Shown here: positions 13,040 through 28,000 of the stretch, one piece after another
Layout of the letters: each line of letters begins with the position of its first letter
How positions within the stretch are numbered: the first letter of the stretch is position 1
From: Amborella trichopoda
Taxonomy: Eukaryota > Streptophyta > Magnoliopsida > Amborellales > Amborellaceae
Length of the DNA stretch: 64,000 nt
Reading direction: 5' to 3'
Assembly: GCF_000471905.2 (NCBI RefSeq)
Contig: NW_006497083.1
Location: forward strand, 2,311,861-2,375,860
Made by a program: the position numbers and the translations under genes
The notes under the pieces: model-generated
Told to the model about the DNA's origin: nothing
What the model saw: the letters and a program-made list of their open reading frames with translations, nothing else
The model's database searches: none

Positions 13040-16000
13040 CTTTCGACGTATCTCTACTCAAACTTCTAAAATTAGTGTATGCTTCCCATCATCATTTCTC
13101 ACTCTTCTGAACTATATCTATTTATCTGTCTCTCACATTTGATCTCTTTGTAACTCACTTTCTATATCCCAGAAAAGAGCATACCCCCTAATCTCATACG
13201 GCTCGTCCTTAGCCATTCCATCTATCCCTCTCTACCCCCATTCTCTCGTATCTCCTCCAAAATAAGGCAGGACATGCCACGGTCACCCATCTCCTCTCTT
13301 TAAAAAGAAAAAAGGAAAGAGAGAGAGAGAGAGAGAGAGAAAAAAAGGACAGAAGAGAGAATGTGTGCCCCCACGTCCCTAAAAGAGGGTGTCCCTCTCT
13401 CTCTCTGAGTATTAAAGCAAAGAAGAAAGAGAAAGTAAATGGTTGCACATTGGATAGAGGGAGAGAAGGATTTGATCCTATCAAGTTGTGGCTTAATTTT
13501 TCATGAAGACAAGGGAGCCTGAAATAACCAGAGAGAAGCAAAGAGAAAAGTAGCAAGAAGCCAGCGTCTGAAGGAAGAAATAGAAGCGAAGAGAGATGAG
13601 AAAACGCCCTCAAAAACCTTCAAATTAATGGTCTCACTGTCAGCCATAAAGGCTTTCTTTCGCTTCTTACATTATGTCAAATGAGCATATTCATGCTGTA
13701 AATTTTCTTCTTCTCTTCTCCTATCAATGTCTTCCCCTCGAGGTTATCTAATTAACAAGGTAACAATTGGTATCCAGGAAAGATGTACTAACAATCAAAT
13801 ATAAATAAACAAAAACCACGTAAGGGGAAATTTGATGTCAACTTTTGCTGTCTCCATGTTTGTTTTCTTAATTATTTTTCCGTTAATTGATGCTTGGTAT
13901 TTAACGTGTCTTCACTCATAGCCCCTCAAAAGGGGTGACGCAACTTGTCATTCAAAATCCTCATTATGAGTGATAGAAAGTCGTTAATGGATTTAGAGAG
14001 AGTAAATCCCACGCAGATTCATCAAGACATCTAAAGGATCTGAAATTCAATTGAAGGTTTTTATTTTGATCTCTAGTGGATTCAAAACCCATTTTACAGT
14101 ACTAAGGTAGCTTTAAGCCTTTTCATCTCCTCCTGCATAGAAGAGTGAAGTGGGATGCCTGGAAGACCATTTCCGTAGGTTGTGTTGCTTTGAATATCAA
14201 GAAAAGCTCTTCAGCATTTTCTTCCCTTTTTTTCATTATTGCTGAATTTTCCTTCATTTCTGAACCTTGAGTTTACAAACTCCAAATCTTTATTTTTTGT
14301 TTTGTTTTGGGTTTGGCCTCAACCTTTTATTACCTTTTATTTTTCTCTTTGAAGGACTTTGCAACTATGGCCTAAGGCATTCATTTTCTGTGGGTTCATT
14401 TTTTCCCCCTAATTTTAAGTGAGTAGGCCAAGTATATCATGTAGTTTTTGGTCCGATTACTACCGATACAGCATGTAGTTTAACATCATGTAATAAGGAT
14501 GCATAGTAGTTTAAGATCACATCGACCATTACATGACTTTCATGTGGTCAGTCCAAGGATTTAATATTACCAATATCAGACATAATAGGCGCACTTTATA
14601 ATAAAGAGCATTACATATAGAGAGTCCTAACACAAAACGTATTTCTCCAAGTTATAAGAGTTTAATACCCATTGGTGGGACCTCTGTATAAATAAGAATG
14701 TGAAAACCAGAACATCGTTATAGGTGGGACAATAACTGTTGCCAAACTTACTCTCGGTTATCAATGATCTGATCTGACATTAGTATGTCACTCTATAGTA
14801 TATACTCATGTTGCAAGGAGTATTATACCATCCCATTTATACTTTATAGCTTATACTCATGTTGCAAGGAGTATTATACCATCCAGTTTATACTCATAGG
14901 TTAGACAATGTTCAAAAAGACAGATTCGGGTGCCTAGGCGGTTTGGGTGCCTGTCCGCCTAGGCAAGCGGCCAGAGACAGGGTGCCCTCACCAAAATAAA
15001 CCCCCTCCCCCCACCCCAAACATCGTCCAAGTGAGAAAAAAATTCAATTAATCACCAAAAAAATCAATCTTTTAGCTACAAACATGTAAATAAATCGTAA
15101 AAAAAAAAGAAAAAGTAAAAAAAAAAACACATGATTCATAACATAATATGTTATAGTAAAATAAAATCAAAACCCTCTTTCAAATATGATAATATATTAA
15201 AAATATCAAAAATCAAATCGATGTTGGTGCAAACCTCGCCAAAAGTTCTCAAGCTCAACTACTAGAAGCTTCAAATACGCCCACGAACTATTGCCTTTGT
15301 TTTGAGAAGAAATCGAAAACATAAAAAATTTATCGATCTTTCGATAAATCACAAAATAGTGGTTTTGGCGCCAGGGGGGGGGGGGGGGCGTTCTCACCCT
15401 AAAGGCCACAGATTTTCTATTGGGGGTTTAGAATACCCCTTAAAACCCTTTTTTCGCTTTTTTAGGGGGGGAAAATTAAATTTTTTACCCTCACCGAAGA
15501 TTTGTTTTTGGCCCGCTCGCAAGTCACAAGGCGACGCCTAGGTGGGTGCCCAGAAGCAGGGTGCATAATGACCCCGCCCAGATTGCGCCTAAGCATTTTT
15601 AAAATTTTTTCGCCGAGGCGATCGGGCGGCTGAGTTTTCAAACATTGAGGTTAGGGTTGTCATAGTCATTCCAAGGGTAGAACTGCTTCAAAATCATCCA
15701 TTTATATGGGCTATTGCAACCCTTGGGTAGATTTTTCCCGAGCACCACCTAGTGGTTTTTCCATATGAACAATGGACCTAAGGAGTATGAGCTTGTTGAA
15801 GGATAGCAGGATAGCTCTTTCAAGAGCATCTTGCTGCCATCTTCTCTTTTCGCTCCTACAAGTGTATGTGCACCATGGTATAGTTTTGTCTTCAGTGGCC
15901 AATGAATTAAGAGTCCATTATAGAAGAAGCTCACTTTTCCAACCCTAATGAGGTACCCCCGCAAACCTTTCTAACATTGACGTAGTATGCTGCTTTGGAG

Positions 16001-19000
16001 GAGGGCTTTGAGACCTCATAAAGCTAGAAATAGCAGATACCAGCTCCTTAGGGCTTGAGGGAGGTGAAACATTAACCTCTATCTCTTTGGCCTTTGTCAT
16101 CCTTCTCATGTCATGTTTTAGACGACTAAATTTTTCAATCATATGACCAAACCCTCAAGGATATTCAAAGCAGTCTAAGGCATAAGAGCCCTTACCCTAG
16201 CCAGTTGGTCTTCTACTGATGGAAAATCTATTTAAACCCTCACAATGGCATATCATGCTAAAGGAGTGGACCGCCATGCTGAAGATGAGAACATATGCTC
16301 AGTAGATTCCTCATCCTCAAAGGTTATGTATGTGAAGTCCTCTTCCAAGAAGACTTACTTTGGATCCCCATATAATGACTCCTTGATCATAATCGACTTC
16401 AAGCCAGAACTTCCATCTGGTGTCCGTGGTATGCTTCGAGTTGCATGCCCCACATGAGGCACAAATTTTAAATTCGGGATGTGTTAAACACCAACATGTA
16501 GGGGTTGAGAGGCCCTTATTGGTGTGACCTCCTCAGCTTTTGTAATAGAGGATGACCAATGTCTAGCAAGCTTTGAGCTGTCACATCTTTCTTCTGAATG
16601 TAGTTTGGCACTTAATACTTTTGGCCCTACGTTATGCAGGTTTTGAGTTTTGACTCTGATACAAAGTGTGAGACACTCGCCTGAAAGAATGGGACAGTCA
16701 CAGGCATCCATAGTCCCATAATGCATAAAGGTATCATCTCAATGTTCCAACATAAGACATGCATGTCTAAAAATAAGATACATATTTACAAGTGTCCTAA
16801 AATTGAGATATTGGACTTGTTTTGTGGTGTTTTGTGCTTTGGCTGCCTGACCAACAAAGGCTTTGGGTGAGCAACCTACTTTAGTCATTTCACCTCGCTA
16901 CTTGAAGTAGCAAGAAAGAATCTCAAACCATAGAAGGCCCCCAAGTTATTTTGGCTTAAATTAGCAATGGAAGTGCAATGGGCCCTGAAGGAGCCTTTAG
17001 CCTTGTGGCCTTGATTGCTAGGTGATGCAGACTGCGTTTTGAAGGCATAATTTTTCACCTGAGTTTCTGTTTGGAGTGATCCAAAGCTTAAATCCAAATC
17101 TCTTTGAGATCTACAAACGGTATCTCAATGGGTCTTCATAATTTGGACATTTTGGGCTTAAAATAGGGGTTATAATCTTGCACAGAAAATTAATGACGAG
17201 TTTTTCTAAGTGTATTAGGTTTCTTTCTTTTCATTGAAATTGGGTTTTTATTTTAGTTTCCTTAAGTGATTAGGTTTCCGGATAGTAAAGTTCTGATCTT
17301 ATTTGAATTAAGAACCTTTGAGTTTGATAGTTTCCTACAGTCCTTGGGAGCTCACTTTCTGTCGTTTCAAGGGTCCAAGTATAAGCAAATAGTAACTAGG
17401 AAGTAGGAACTCTTTATAAATACCCATTTAGGCCTATGGCCAATTCATATTAACTTCAGTAATAAAATTTGGATTATAATTGCAAGGAGAGGTCACCTTT
17501 AGAGAAGAATTTCCTCATCTCTTTTTGTAGAAAGACAGATTGTACGATTCTAGTGTTGGAGTCTTGCCAAAGGTTAGAGCCTATCTTCCTTTTCTGGTCA
17601 ATATATTCTCGAAAACCATAGCTTGTGGATCCTCGGGCCCTTTTTTATTTCCCTTCTTATATAGCACATCCTCATCTAAGATTCCCCACAACCAAATTTG
17701 TCACCTGTTCAACCCTTCCACAAACACTAGCCAAACCTCTCCAGAACCTAGGAAAACTAGCTCAAAAAAACCACTCTTAACAATATAACTACCCTTTGTA
17801 GCCTTCAAAGTTAAGTTAAACCCTAGATTTGCCTTAGTTCATCCCAAGAATCTACCTCACCAATCTCCTATCTTATTGGACCTGCAAAACTCCAACAAGA
17901 AATAACCCCTCTAAAACCCTAAAACCTAGCACAAACCTTATATTAACCCACGCAAATACCTCTCCATAACTATTCTTCATTTGGACCTCCTATTATCTAT
18001 CAACCACAAATAATTCCAGTGGCCAAGGAAGAAAGTAAGAGAATAGATCTCAAAAACAGTATCCCGTGATGCTTGTTCTAAAGGAGCTTTAAAGCTATTG
18101 GCCATCCTTCAGCAAGCTCTTGATGAAGGTGGAGAAGACGTGGATAGAAATTCCTCTATTGGTGTCTTTTCAGAGCACAAGTTTGAATCAACCAATATTG
18201 ATTTAATAGGTGATCTTGTCTACGATGATGTACCAAATAAGAAAATTGTGGGGAAAGTTGACACTGAGATCATGGGAATAACTAATCCTTCAATAAACAA
18301 TGAAATCGTGGATGTGACCCCTTCTACAGAAGAGAATGTTGAACCAGACAATAAAGACAATAAGATAAAGAACCGAGTGATTGGATGTGCACATCTCGAT
18401 TCCTCCATCAGCATACATTAATCCTTTCCTCGAGGTGTACCCAACTGAACTATGGAGCACAACACCAAAAAGGATTGAAGAAAACACGAGATCCAACATG
18501 TCACCTATTCAAGCTCCCAAAGGTTCGAGCCCCTCTTCTTCTTTTAATGGAGACCCGAAAACCCTAACTTGTGGATTGGAGGTTCTCCCCATGTAGGCTC
18601 AAGCCCATTTTTCTTCCTCTCATGTGTAGCACATAGCCATCTAAAGATTCCCCACAACCAAATTTATCACCCATTCAAAGCCTTCCACAAACCCTAGCCA
18701 AACCTCTCCTATAAACTTCGTAAGCCATTTAAACCTTCAAGAACCTCGAGCCAAACTTCTCCAAACAGTTAAATTATCTCAAAAGCTCAAGCAAGCATAA
18801 ATCTACCCTTTTTAGCCTTCAAACTTAACTTTAAAACCTATATTTGCTCAATGCATCCCCGGAATCCAACTCATTATCCTCCTATCTTGATGTACCTGTT
18901 AAATTCCAGCAAGCTTGAACACCTTTAGAAATCCTAAACCCATTTTAAACCTTGCCTCAACCCAATCAAACCCTTCCCCATAACATTAACCCTAGTTATA

Positions 19001-22000
19001 CTTCATTTAGACCTCATATATCCAATTCTACCCTAATTAGTAAACCTCCATAAGGCTCAAAACCATGTTGTCTTAATCTTTCTAAGAACCTAAAATGCTA
19101 TAGAACTCCTAAATCTAAGCTAATTAAATTCTAATTGTATCCAAACCATTTTCTTAATGCCCACCTCACGTGTCACACTCTTTTAGGAGCCAAGCCTCCT
19201 TGGTCGTACATCACTAGGCTAGGAAAATGATACAATGAGAGGCATCACTGGCATGTAAGCCCGTGGAAAAATAAGCCTCAAGTATGGAGGATAGGGCTTT
19301 GAAGTTTCTTAACTCACCTCGAACACTATCACTCGGCAACTTGGTTAGTTGACAAACTCCCAAAGAAGTAGTAGGTCTTACGTATTTATCACAGACCTAG
19401 TAGCTTGAAGCCAAGGTTTAACAAAGAAGACGATGGGGAAGATCCAAAATTAGAGAACGATGCAAAAACCAGAGATAAAAGGAGTAATAGCTACTCTTGG
19501 GTTTGAATAAAGTCCATAACAAGATATCACCACAATATGGAATGAGATGCTTGACATTAAAAACATCGCAAGTGTGGATGGGAAGCTTCAATTTGTGGGC
19601 ATTGTCATTAATCTTCTGCACCACTTCACACAGTCCAATCTTGCGCTGGCTCAACTTATAATATTCCCCTGCTGGACATCTATCCTTAGTCAAGACTGCC
19701 CACACAAAATCTCCAACATTAAAAATCATATGCCAGCGATGCTTGTAAGCGGCTACCTTATATTTGGCATTTCACTCTTCTACCTGCTGCCAAACCTTGT
19801 TATGAACAAATTTGATGTGTTCGATCAAGGCCACCTAGCCACTACCGAGACGCATATGTGGAACTGGTGCTAAATCGAGAGCACTCCTTGGGTTTTGTCC
19901 ATAACAATCTTGGACTAAAACCTATGGGCAAATTCTGGGACCTGTTAAAAGCAAATTCAACCTGCGATAAGGTCTGATCCCACTGCTTAAGATTGTTGGC
20001 CACTAGACTACGAATCAAATTACCCAAGCTCCGATTCACCACTTCAGTCTAACCATCCGTTTGTGGATGACACACAGTGCTAAAATTCAGTGAAGTGCCA
20101 AGCTTCTTCCACAAGCTCCGCCAAAAATGAAAACTTCCCACGGTCAAAAGTAATAGATTTGGGAACACCCGATTTAGGCACTCCATGCAATTTAATAATA
20201 TCCTTAAACAACAAATGTGCAATATGTGAGGCATCCATGGTCTTTCTACAAGGTTGAAAATGATCCATCTTAGAAAATAGATCAATCACAACAAAGACTG
20301 AGTCCATACCTTGCTGTGTACGTGGCAAACCGAGGACAAAATCCATGCTCACATCTGTCCAGGGCCACTCTGGAATGGGTAATGGCATGTATAGGCCAGC
20401 ATTAGTAGCAATCTCCTTAGAAATTTAACAAATATAGCATCCATCCACAAAACTACTCACGTCCTGCTCTAACTTTGGCCAACGATAATCAGCACTAATC
20501 AAAGCCAAAATCTTATATCTGTCAAAGTGTCCCTCGCAATGTAGCTCTTGGATAATTTGTTGCCTCAAAGAATAACCAGGAACACACAGACAATTCCCTT
20601 TGAAAAGAAACCCATCATTCACACACACTAGCCCAAATCAACCTCCTAAAGAATCTTCAATGTCTGTTGGGAAAAGGTCTTGGAAAGAGTCAAATCCCAA
20701 CACTTTAATCTGCTTAGTAGTAAGCAAAGAGCCTCTCCTACTTATTGCATCTGCCACCTTATTTTGTGTGACAGAATTATGCTTCACGGTAAAAGTGAAC
20801 TCCTGGAGGTATGCCACCCGCTTGGCATGTCGATGATTCAACTTATGCTTGCCATTAATGTGAACACCTCATGATCAGAATGAAGAATGAATTCCCGCTG
20901 GATCAAGTAGTGTCTCCAATGGCATAAAGTTTGCACAATAGCATAGAACTCGACATCATAAGTAGAATACCTCAGCTTGGCGCCATTCAATTTCTCGCTG
21001 AAATAAGCGTCACAATGTACTTCGAAGACTTTATCAAAAACTGGAAACACTAAGACTGGTGCAACCGATGGACTCAACTTGATTTCAATGAAGCTTTTTT
21101 CTGCTTGTGACGTCCACTAGAAGACTTTGTTCGTCATACAATCAGTAAGAGGTGCCATAATAGTGCTGAAACGATGTATAAAGTGCCAATAGAATGAGGT
21201 TAAACCGTGAAAACTACACTCATCATGGATTGACTTCAGCACCATCCAACCTACAATTGCTCGGACCTTGGATTCATCAGCTCTAAAACCTTCTCCAGAA
21301 ACTTCACAAACCAGGAAAACCACATGGTCAGCCATCAAAGTGCACATCTTCATGTCGGAATCGAATTTCTCCCTGCACGAAGTAAGCAAAACCCTGAGCA
21401 AATGCTGCAAGTGCAAGTTAGTGCAAGTGCTGTGAATTAAAATATTATAAAAAATACACCAAAACAAACTACCAATAAACGGCTTGAGAACATAATTCAT
21501 CACTCGCATGAATGTTCTCGAGGCATTAGATAACCCCAAAGGCATGATCATCAACTCGTACAGCCCTTCTCGAGTCTTGAAGGCTGTCTTCCACTCATCT
21601 CCAGGTCTGATCCGAATTTGATGATAAACCGCTTTTTAAATCTATCTTCAAGAATATGTAAGCACCCACAAGCTGGTCCAATATATCATCAAGCTGGGGT
21701 ATGGAAAACCTGTATTTCACCAAAATTTTGTTCATGGCCCTGCTGTCTGCATGCATCTTCCAGTTGTTGTCCATTTTAGGAGTTAGAAGCGTTGGGACAG
21801 CACAAGGACTCATCTCCCTTGTGATATAACCCCTGGTCAATAACTATTCTACTGCAAAGCTCTGCATGCTCTTATGGCTCATTCAATAGTGTGGCTTGCT
21901 AAGCAAGCTAGCACCTGGCACCAAATCAATGTGGTGCTCCATATCACGCATGGGGGGCAATCCTAGGGGTAACTCCTCTAGGAAAACATCACAAAACTAG

Positions 22001-25000
22001 TTCAGAAGTGGGCGAACCACCGCAGGGACATAATTACTCATCGACTTCTCCTCTGCCATAAGTGCAAACACAACCCCAGATCCCTTCATTTCTTCTGTAA
22101 ATCTGGCCAAATAAAGAAAATTAGTACCCTACCCTCGTTTAGGTTTAGGTCCAATCTCCTTAGATGGGACTAGTATAATTCTGAGGTTATCTTCCAAAAC
22201 ATACAAGTATCTTTGTAGCCATCATGTATGGCATGTTTATCACACTACCAAGGCCACCCCAACAAGATATGTCATGCAACCATTATCACAACATCACCCA
22301 CACAATATCATTATAGTGCTGGTCAATGGAAAAAGAAACTAGGCAACATTTAGAGAATGTTACTTCATTGAGCTTTTTGAACCCAGACAATTTGTACAGA
22401 TGTGGATGGTCTTTCATACTCAAATGCTGCTTTGTCAAGGCCTCCTCTGACACAACATTTTCACATAGCTATCAATCACCATGGAACAAACCCTTCCTCC
22501 AATTGTGCATGAGGTATGAAATATAGTGGTTCACACTTCACAACCAATTTTCGAGTGTGTCATCTTTTGGTGCCAAGAAGCTCCTTTTGGCCACTAATGC
22601 TTCACCAACATCTCCGTGAATAACTGAGACTTCCTCATTACCATAATCATTGAAAACAGGATTAGCACCGGCATCTATATCAACTGAATCATCCTCTTCA
22701 CTCAATAGTTATTTTCCCTCTCAACTAGAGTTCTTTCTATAGTCATTCAACTTGTGGCCTGGCTATCCGCACATAAAACACTATGGCCAAACCACCAACC
22801 TGATTTCTCAAGTTCTGGCCCAGACCAAAAAGCATGCTCCGTCTGTGGGGCTGCACCACCTCTCTGGACTCCGGATTGTTGTTGTGGGACTCCCCTAACC
22901 TGCTCCTATGCTTGTTCAATCCTCGATCCAAATATGACCCCTACTACTGGCATATTTCCATATCTAAATTGACCTCAGTTTTGTTGTTTCTCCACCACCA
23001 ACGCATGCTGATATGCCTCAGAAACGGTTCAGATGGTGTGGAGATTCAACATATCCTGCATAGACTGCCCAAGACCTCCAATGTCATCGTCCTCAAAAAG
23101 CTCGTTACGCGAAACCAACTAATAAAACTCCTCCATATAGTCATCCAGTGGCAGTCGTACATGGATACAGATATGCATGTCGATATTTAGTATGCGTTGG
23201 AGTGTTTAGTATGCAAGGCTAAAATGTCAGTACTTTGAGACACGTCCATACAACCAATTTAAACAATATAAGTACATAGCTTCCCTTTAGTGCACACTAA
23301 ATTCATAGTGTCGTGGTGGTAGCATGAGTCTTCTTTGAGCCTTGTCTAATTCCAACCCCATCGACTGTCTCGTTACCTTTGTCTTTTACAAAGGTTTAGC
23401 TAACATATAAAAATATTGTCTTCTCAGTGCATTAGCATTAAAGCAGTTGTGTGGTTTGTGGTAGTATCTGGTTCTCATGTTCAAAACATTCCAAGTTAAT
23501 TGCACGGGTGATGGTTTTTGTGTCTCTAAAATATAAAACTTCTTACAGAGAAATCTTTTCTCGCAAACTAGCAACAAAGGCTTCTATGTTTGCCACTTTT
23601 CCTCCTCTGCATGGAGGCATGGTTGTTGATCTACGGCACAAAAAACAATTGCTACAATACTATCTGTATAGTGCTACAATATTGTCTGAACAATGCTACA
23701 ATACCGTCCATACACTACTACAGTACTGCCCATACAGATTGTCGGGCTTTGATACCAACCTACACAAATCAAGTAGCTTAGAGCTAGGGTTTAGCAAAGA
23801 AGAAAATAGGGAAGATCCAAAACTAGAGAAAGATGCAAAACGAGAGATAAAAGAAGGAGCACTAATTGCTCTAGGCCTTTGAATAAAGTCCACCACAAGA
23901 TGCTTCATTATGCTTGAGTACATCCCTTACATTAGAAAACCCTAAACAACACTTGATCATGGCCATCCATCTAAACGAATCATGGCCATTCATTATACAT
24001 GACTTTAAGTGAATAGAAAGACTAAAGAAATTACTACATATGCCCTTAAGTGAATAAAATGGCATAAAAAATTAAATAAAATACATAAAAGGACAGATTC
24101 AATGACTATTTTGGCCTTTTGTGGTTCCTCTTGTAAAATTTAAGCTTGTCTCCCTTATCTAAATACTCAAGAGCAGTGTTTTGGGCTGCATCAGTATCCT
24201 ACTAGGGTGGTGTCCCGAGTCCCCATAGTCTTTGAGTTGATCATCATCTTCGAGGAGGATGAGTAGACTTTTAGAGGCGTGCTGGTCTTAGAGAATTGAC
24301 TCTTGTGAATGGGTGAGCCGCCAATCTCTTTATGATTGGCACTATTGTTTTGGTGGTTTGGTTCCTCTTGGTCCTTAGTTTGCGTGCCCATTGCATAGAA
24401 TTCAGGATGACCTTCATAGGTTCAAATTTAGAGGTAGGTACTGCAGAAGCGATAGGTAGTCCATCCATGGCCTTGAAGGCACGCCCAAAGTGTGGCAAAA
24501 GCCTAAAGGTTTGAGGCCTACTAGTATTAACACTCAAGGCCAGATCTAGGTAGGATTTCATAGATCTCAATATGTCCAGAATGGGCTGAGCCATTAACCT
24601 TAACAGCAGGACCCATCCTCGGAGTTAAAGGCATGTGAAGGGGAAATCCGGGGAAATCCAATAGCCCCATTTTCCTCCGAGACATGGCTGGGCTTGGTGT
24701 GGTGAGTGGCTTCGGAGCTTGGAGCCCTCTTTCCTTAGCACTTGTGTGGATTCTACAACCCTAAGCATGACCCTAAGAGGGTTAGAGCCATTAGCCTCGA
24801 AGGCAGGCCCTATGCTTGGCTTTGGAACCATATTAAGGGGAACTTTGATTGTCCCAATCAATAGAAAGATAGGTAGCTCGTCCTTGAGATTTGACCATAG
24901 TTCTCCATCCTCTCCAAGGCCTATACACTTGCATGATGCAAAGCTTAGAGCTGATGTTGCCAATGGTAAGAAATTTCCCATTCCATCGTGAGTGCCATAG

Positions 25001-28000
25001 TTTGGGGTATAGTTTTGAGTTTAAAAAGCGCAAGAAAACTTAGAGATGGCAGGAATAAGAGGTCTCACGAGATCATCATCATCCCATCCTTATCCCAAAT
25101 ACTTAGAGTCGCCTACACAAATCTTGTCCTACCATTCTGCTCTATCAAGGGCCATACCCTCAGTCACACCAACATAAGTTCAATCATGAAAAGACGAGGC
25201 AAAATTTTATGTTGGTTGTCCTACCTAACACAAGGTATGTCAGAAAATTGTCTACCAACATTTGTGCTTGCTTTTTTACTCAATTAACACAAAAAGATTT
25301 AAAAAAAAAACAGAAGAAGAAGAAGAAAATGAAAGCAACAAAACTTGGTATCAAATGTTCCCTTTGTGGGTGTGTTAGATATATGTGTGTATTAATGCAA
25401 CTTGTTAGTTACATCCCCATGTGGTTTTAGGAATTTGATTTGTAATATTAAGAAAATGAGATAGCAAGAGGGAGAGAAAGAGAGAAGAGGGTAAGAGTTA
25501 AAGAGAAGAAAGAGAGCCACTCTTAAGAATAAGGGGCATGCCCTCTCTCTCCACTTTTTCCCCTGGTCGGGGCCTGATTTCCCTTTTGGTCCTCACGGGA
25601 GTGGAATGCGCTCGCGGGGGAGAAAATCCTCTCAACCGCGCGCGTCGCACGTTCGTGGGTACACGTACGCGAGCTCTCTTGAGTGCAGTTAGGAACCAAC
25701 AACGAGAGAGATTTTACGGCGGGGATACTTTAGACGCTTACCTCACCGCTTGGGGTTCGGGGAACACACTCGGGCAGTTCACCCTCTTAGAGCAATAACG
25801 AAGCCCTCCAGCTGTCTGTCAACGGGGTTTGGACACGAACTCTCTTCAGGCGCTCACTAAGTCGCTTCTCTCTCTCTCGTGCTTGCAATTGGGATGTGAA
25901 TTTGATTGTCCCTCTCCGTGACGATATTCTCAAGGAGGCTAACTGGCGAAAAGGATAGAGTGTGGAGGAAGGGCGGTAAAGGTCTTCCTCTCCGAGCGAG
26001 CTCTGGATGTCCGAGCACTAGAGGTGATCAAAGAGTTGGATCCCTCTTGGCTACCAGCTCAACCTGACTCCTCCCAAGTGACGGAGGGAGAGAGCGTATG
26101 CATCTCTCGGCTCAACTCAACTACACGAGAGGAAGTTAGAGAGGTGGCCCAAGGGTTAGAACTCTTGGGTTCGCTCGTGACCGCACGTTTGTCGCAGAGG
26201 GGGTTACACGGGGCAGGTAACGATTAGAGAGGAAGAGAGAGAGGGCTTGAGGTGTAGCCTAGTTTAAGAAAGAGAGGGAATGGGACTGCATGCTCAGGGG
26301 TATTTTCTCTCTCTGAAAGTTTTCTCTCTCCTCTCGGCGGGATTAAGGGTTTAGAAGCAAAAGACAAGTGAAAACAAGCGTGATGCCTCTGTTTGAGTGA
26401 TGAATAATCCGCCCTTTTACAATTGACCTAAGCATGTTTATATAGAGAAGTCACCAAACAGGGGTGAATGCTAAAAACTAAGCTTAATTACAATTAAAAA
26501 AATTTAGAATAAAATCTCGAAATTAGGTACAATTACCAAAACACCCCTAAAACCTTTCATCCTAATGATGAAACCATCTCTCTCTGAGGGGCCTCCAGCC
26601 ATTGCCAGATCTTGGAAGCTGTTCTGGAAACTTGCAGCGAAGGTTCAGTCGATTTGCCATTATATATTCAATGCTATTTCCATTTTGAGCATTTTGATGC
26701 CCTTTAATCATGTTGAGGCAACCTTTTTCTGCAGAGTGGAAGTCTAGCTAGATTCGTGAACTTTGGTCGCCAATGCTATTCGATCTCTGTTGTTCTGAGT
26801 CTTTACTTTGTTTGCAAATGAAAGAGGAGACTGCCACAGTCGTTTTCGACCAAGTTTGGTCTGTTTTAGTCTTCATTTGCAGCATTTCCTAATTTGGGAG
26901 CTCACCGGAAAAGGGATTCCGACGACCGGGCGTACCTGCTTTTTCTATAACCTTGGGATTTGTGCTTATCTGACCTTAGATTAAGTACAACAATTATACC
27001 AGTTTGCAGCTCTTTACAAGATGGTCGCATTGAACTCGGTTTCACGATGATCCGATGTGCAGATCTCGAGTTGTACTTCACGAGGTTCGAGATGCCTTCC
27101 TCTTGAAACCCTGATTTTTTTGGTACTGTTCTGACACTAATACGGAGCTACAGTTGTAAGGTCTTTTCTTGGCATGATAGTAGGTTGTCTAGTTTGAGGC
27201 TTATTTCATAATACAACTTTGGTCTAGCAGTGTCTTGAGTACCAGTAGAATCGAGTTGTCACGAACTCTCTCCTTATTCGTGTGGGGGATGTAAGTACAT
27301 CAAAAATGACGTAGAACATCCCCCTTCATTTTTTCGTTTTTTTTTTTTCCAAAAAATCTCTGTTCTTTCGATAGCAACCAAGCAAACAGCAAGCGTCCTT
27401 TACTTTGGGGCTTCAACCCAAACATCAAGGGATGAAGATTTTAACCAAATAACCCATACAGTTTTAGGGATTCGATCTAAGCACTGATTGATTAAGGATT
27501 TACAAGTTATACAATAGCACTTCATTGCCCATAACACAAAAGGCATACTACCCTCGGGCATTGAACCCCAGAGGCATTCATATCGCTAAGAGCAAGATCC
27601 CAATGGAATTATTAGGCAGAATCCTTTGAGACTCAAAACACCAGGACATGGGGCACCTATGGGGCTTAAAACCCTAGGCAACAGACAACAGAAGCCTGCC
27701 TCATAGGGCTCACCACCTAAGCATGGTCTTCATGGTCATCCGACTCACAGTTAAAGCACAAAGGCGCCAAGATCTAAGATACTGGACTCCATGGGCCTCA
27801 AAGCCCATAAAAATTAACGTCATGCATACAGCTTTAGGATATGACTGAAGGGTCCATGAGACCCTATGTTGATGGAAAACCACATATGCCCATAGAGCGT
27901 TTGAGTACTTCACTTTCTCTTTATAAAGTCAATAAATTAAATAGAGAAGAGATATACACCAAGTTGTATTCAAAGCCTAGATGCAGACAGAAAACCTATG

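Noticed and set aside
13209..13613. 134-codon minus-strand open frame
   Set aside because: It is driven by CT/GA-rich low-complexity DNA, has no domain, and lies in an intron of a well-supported gene.
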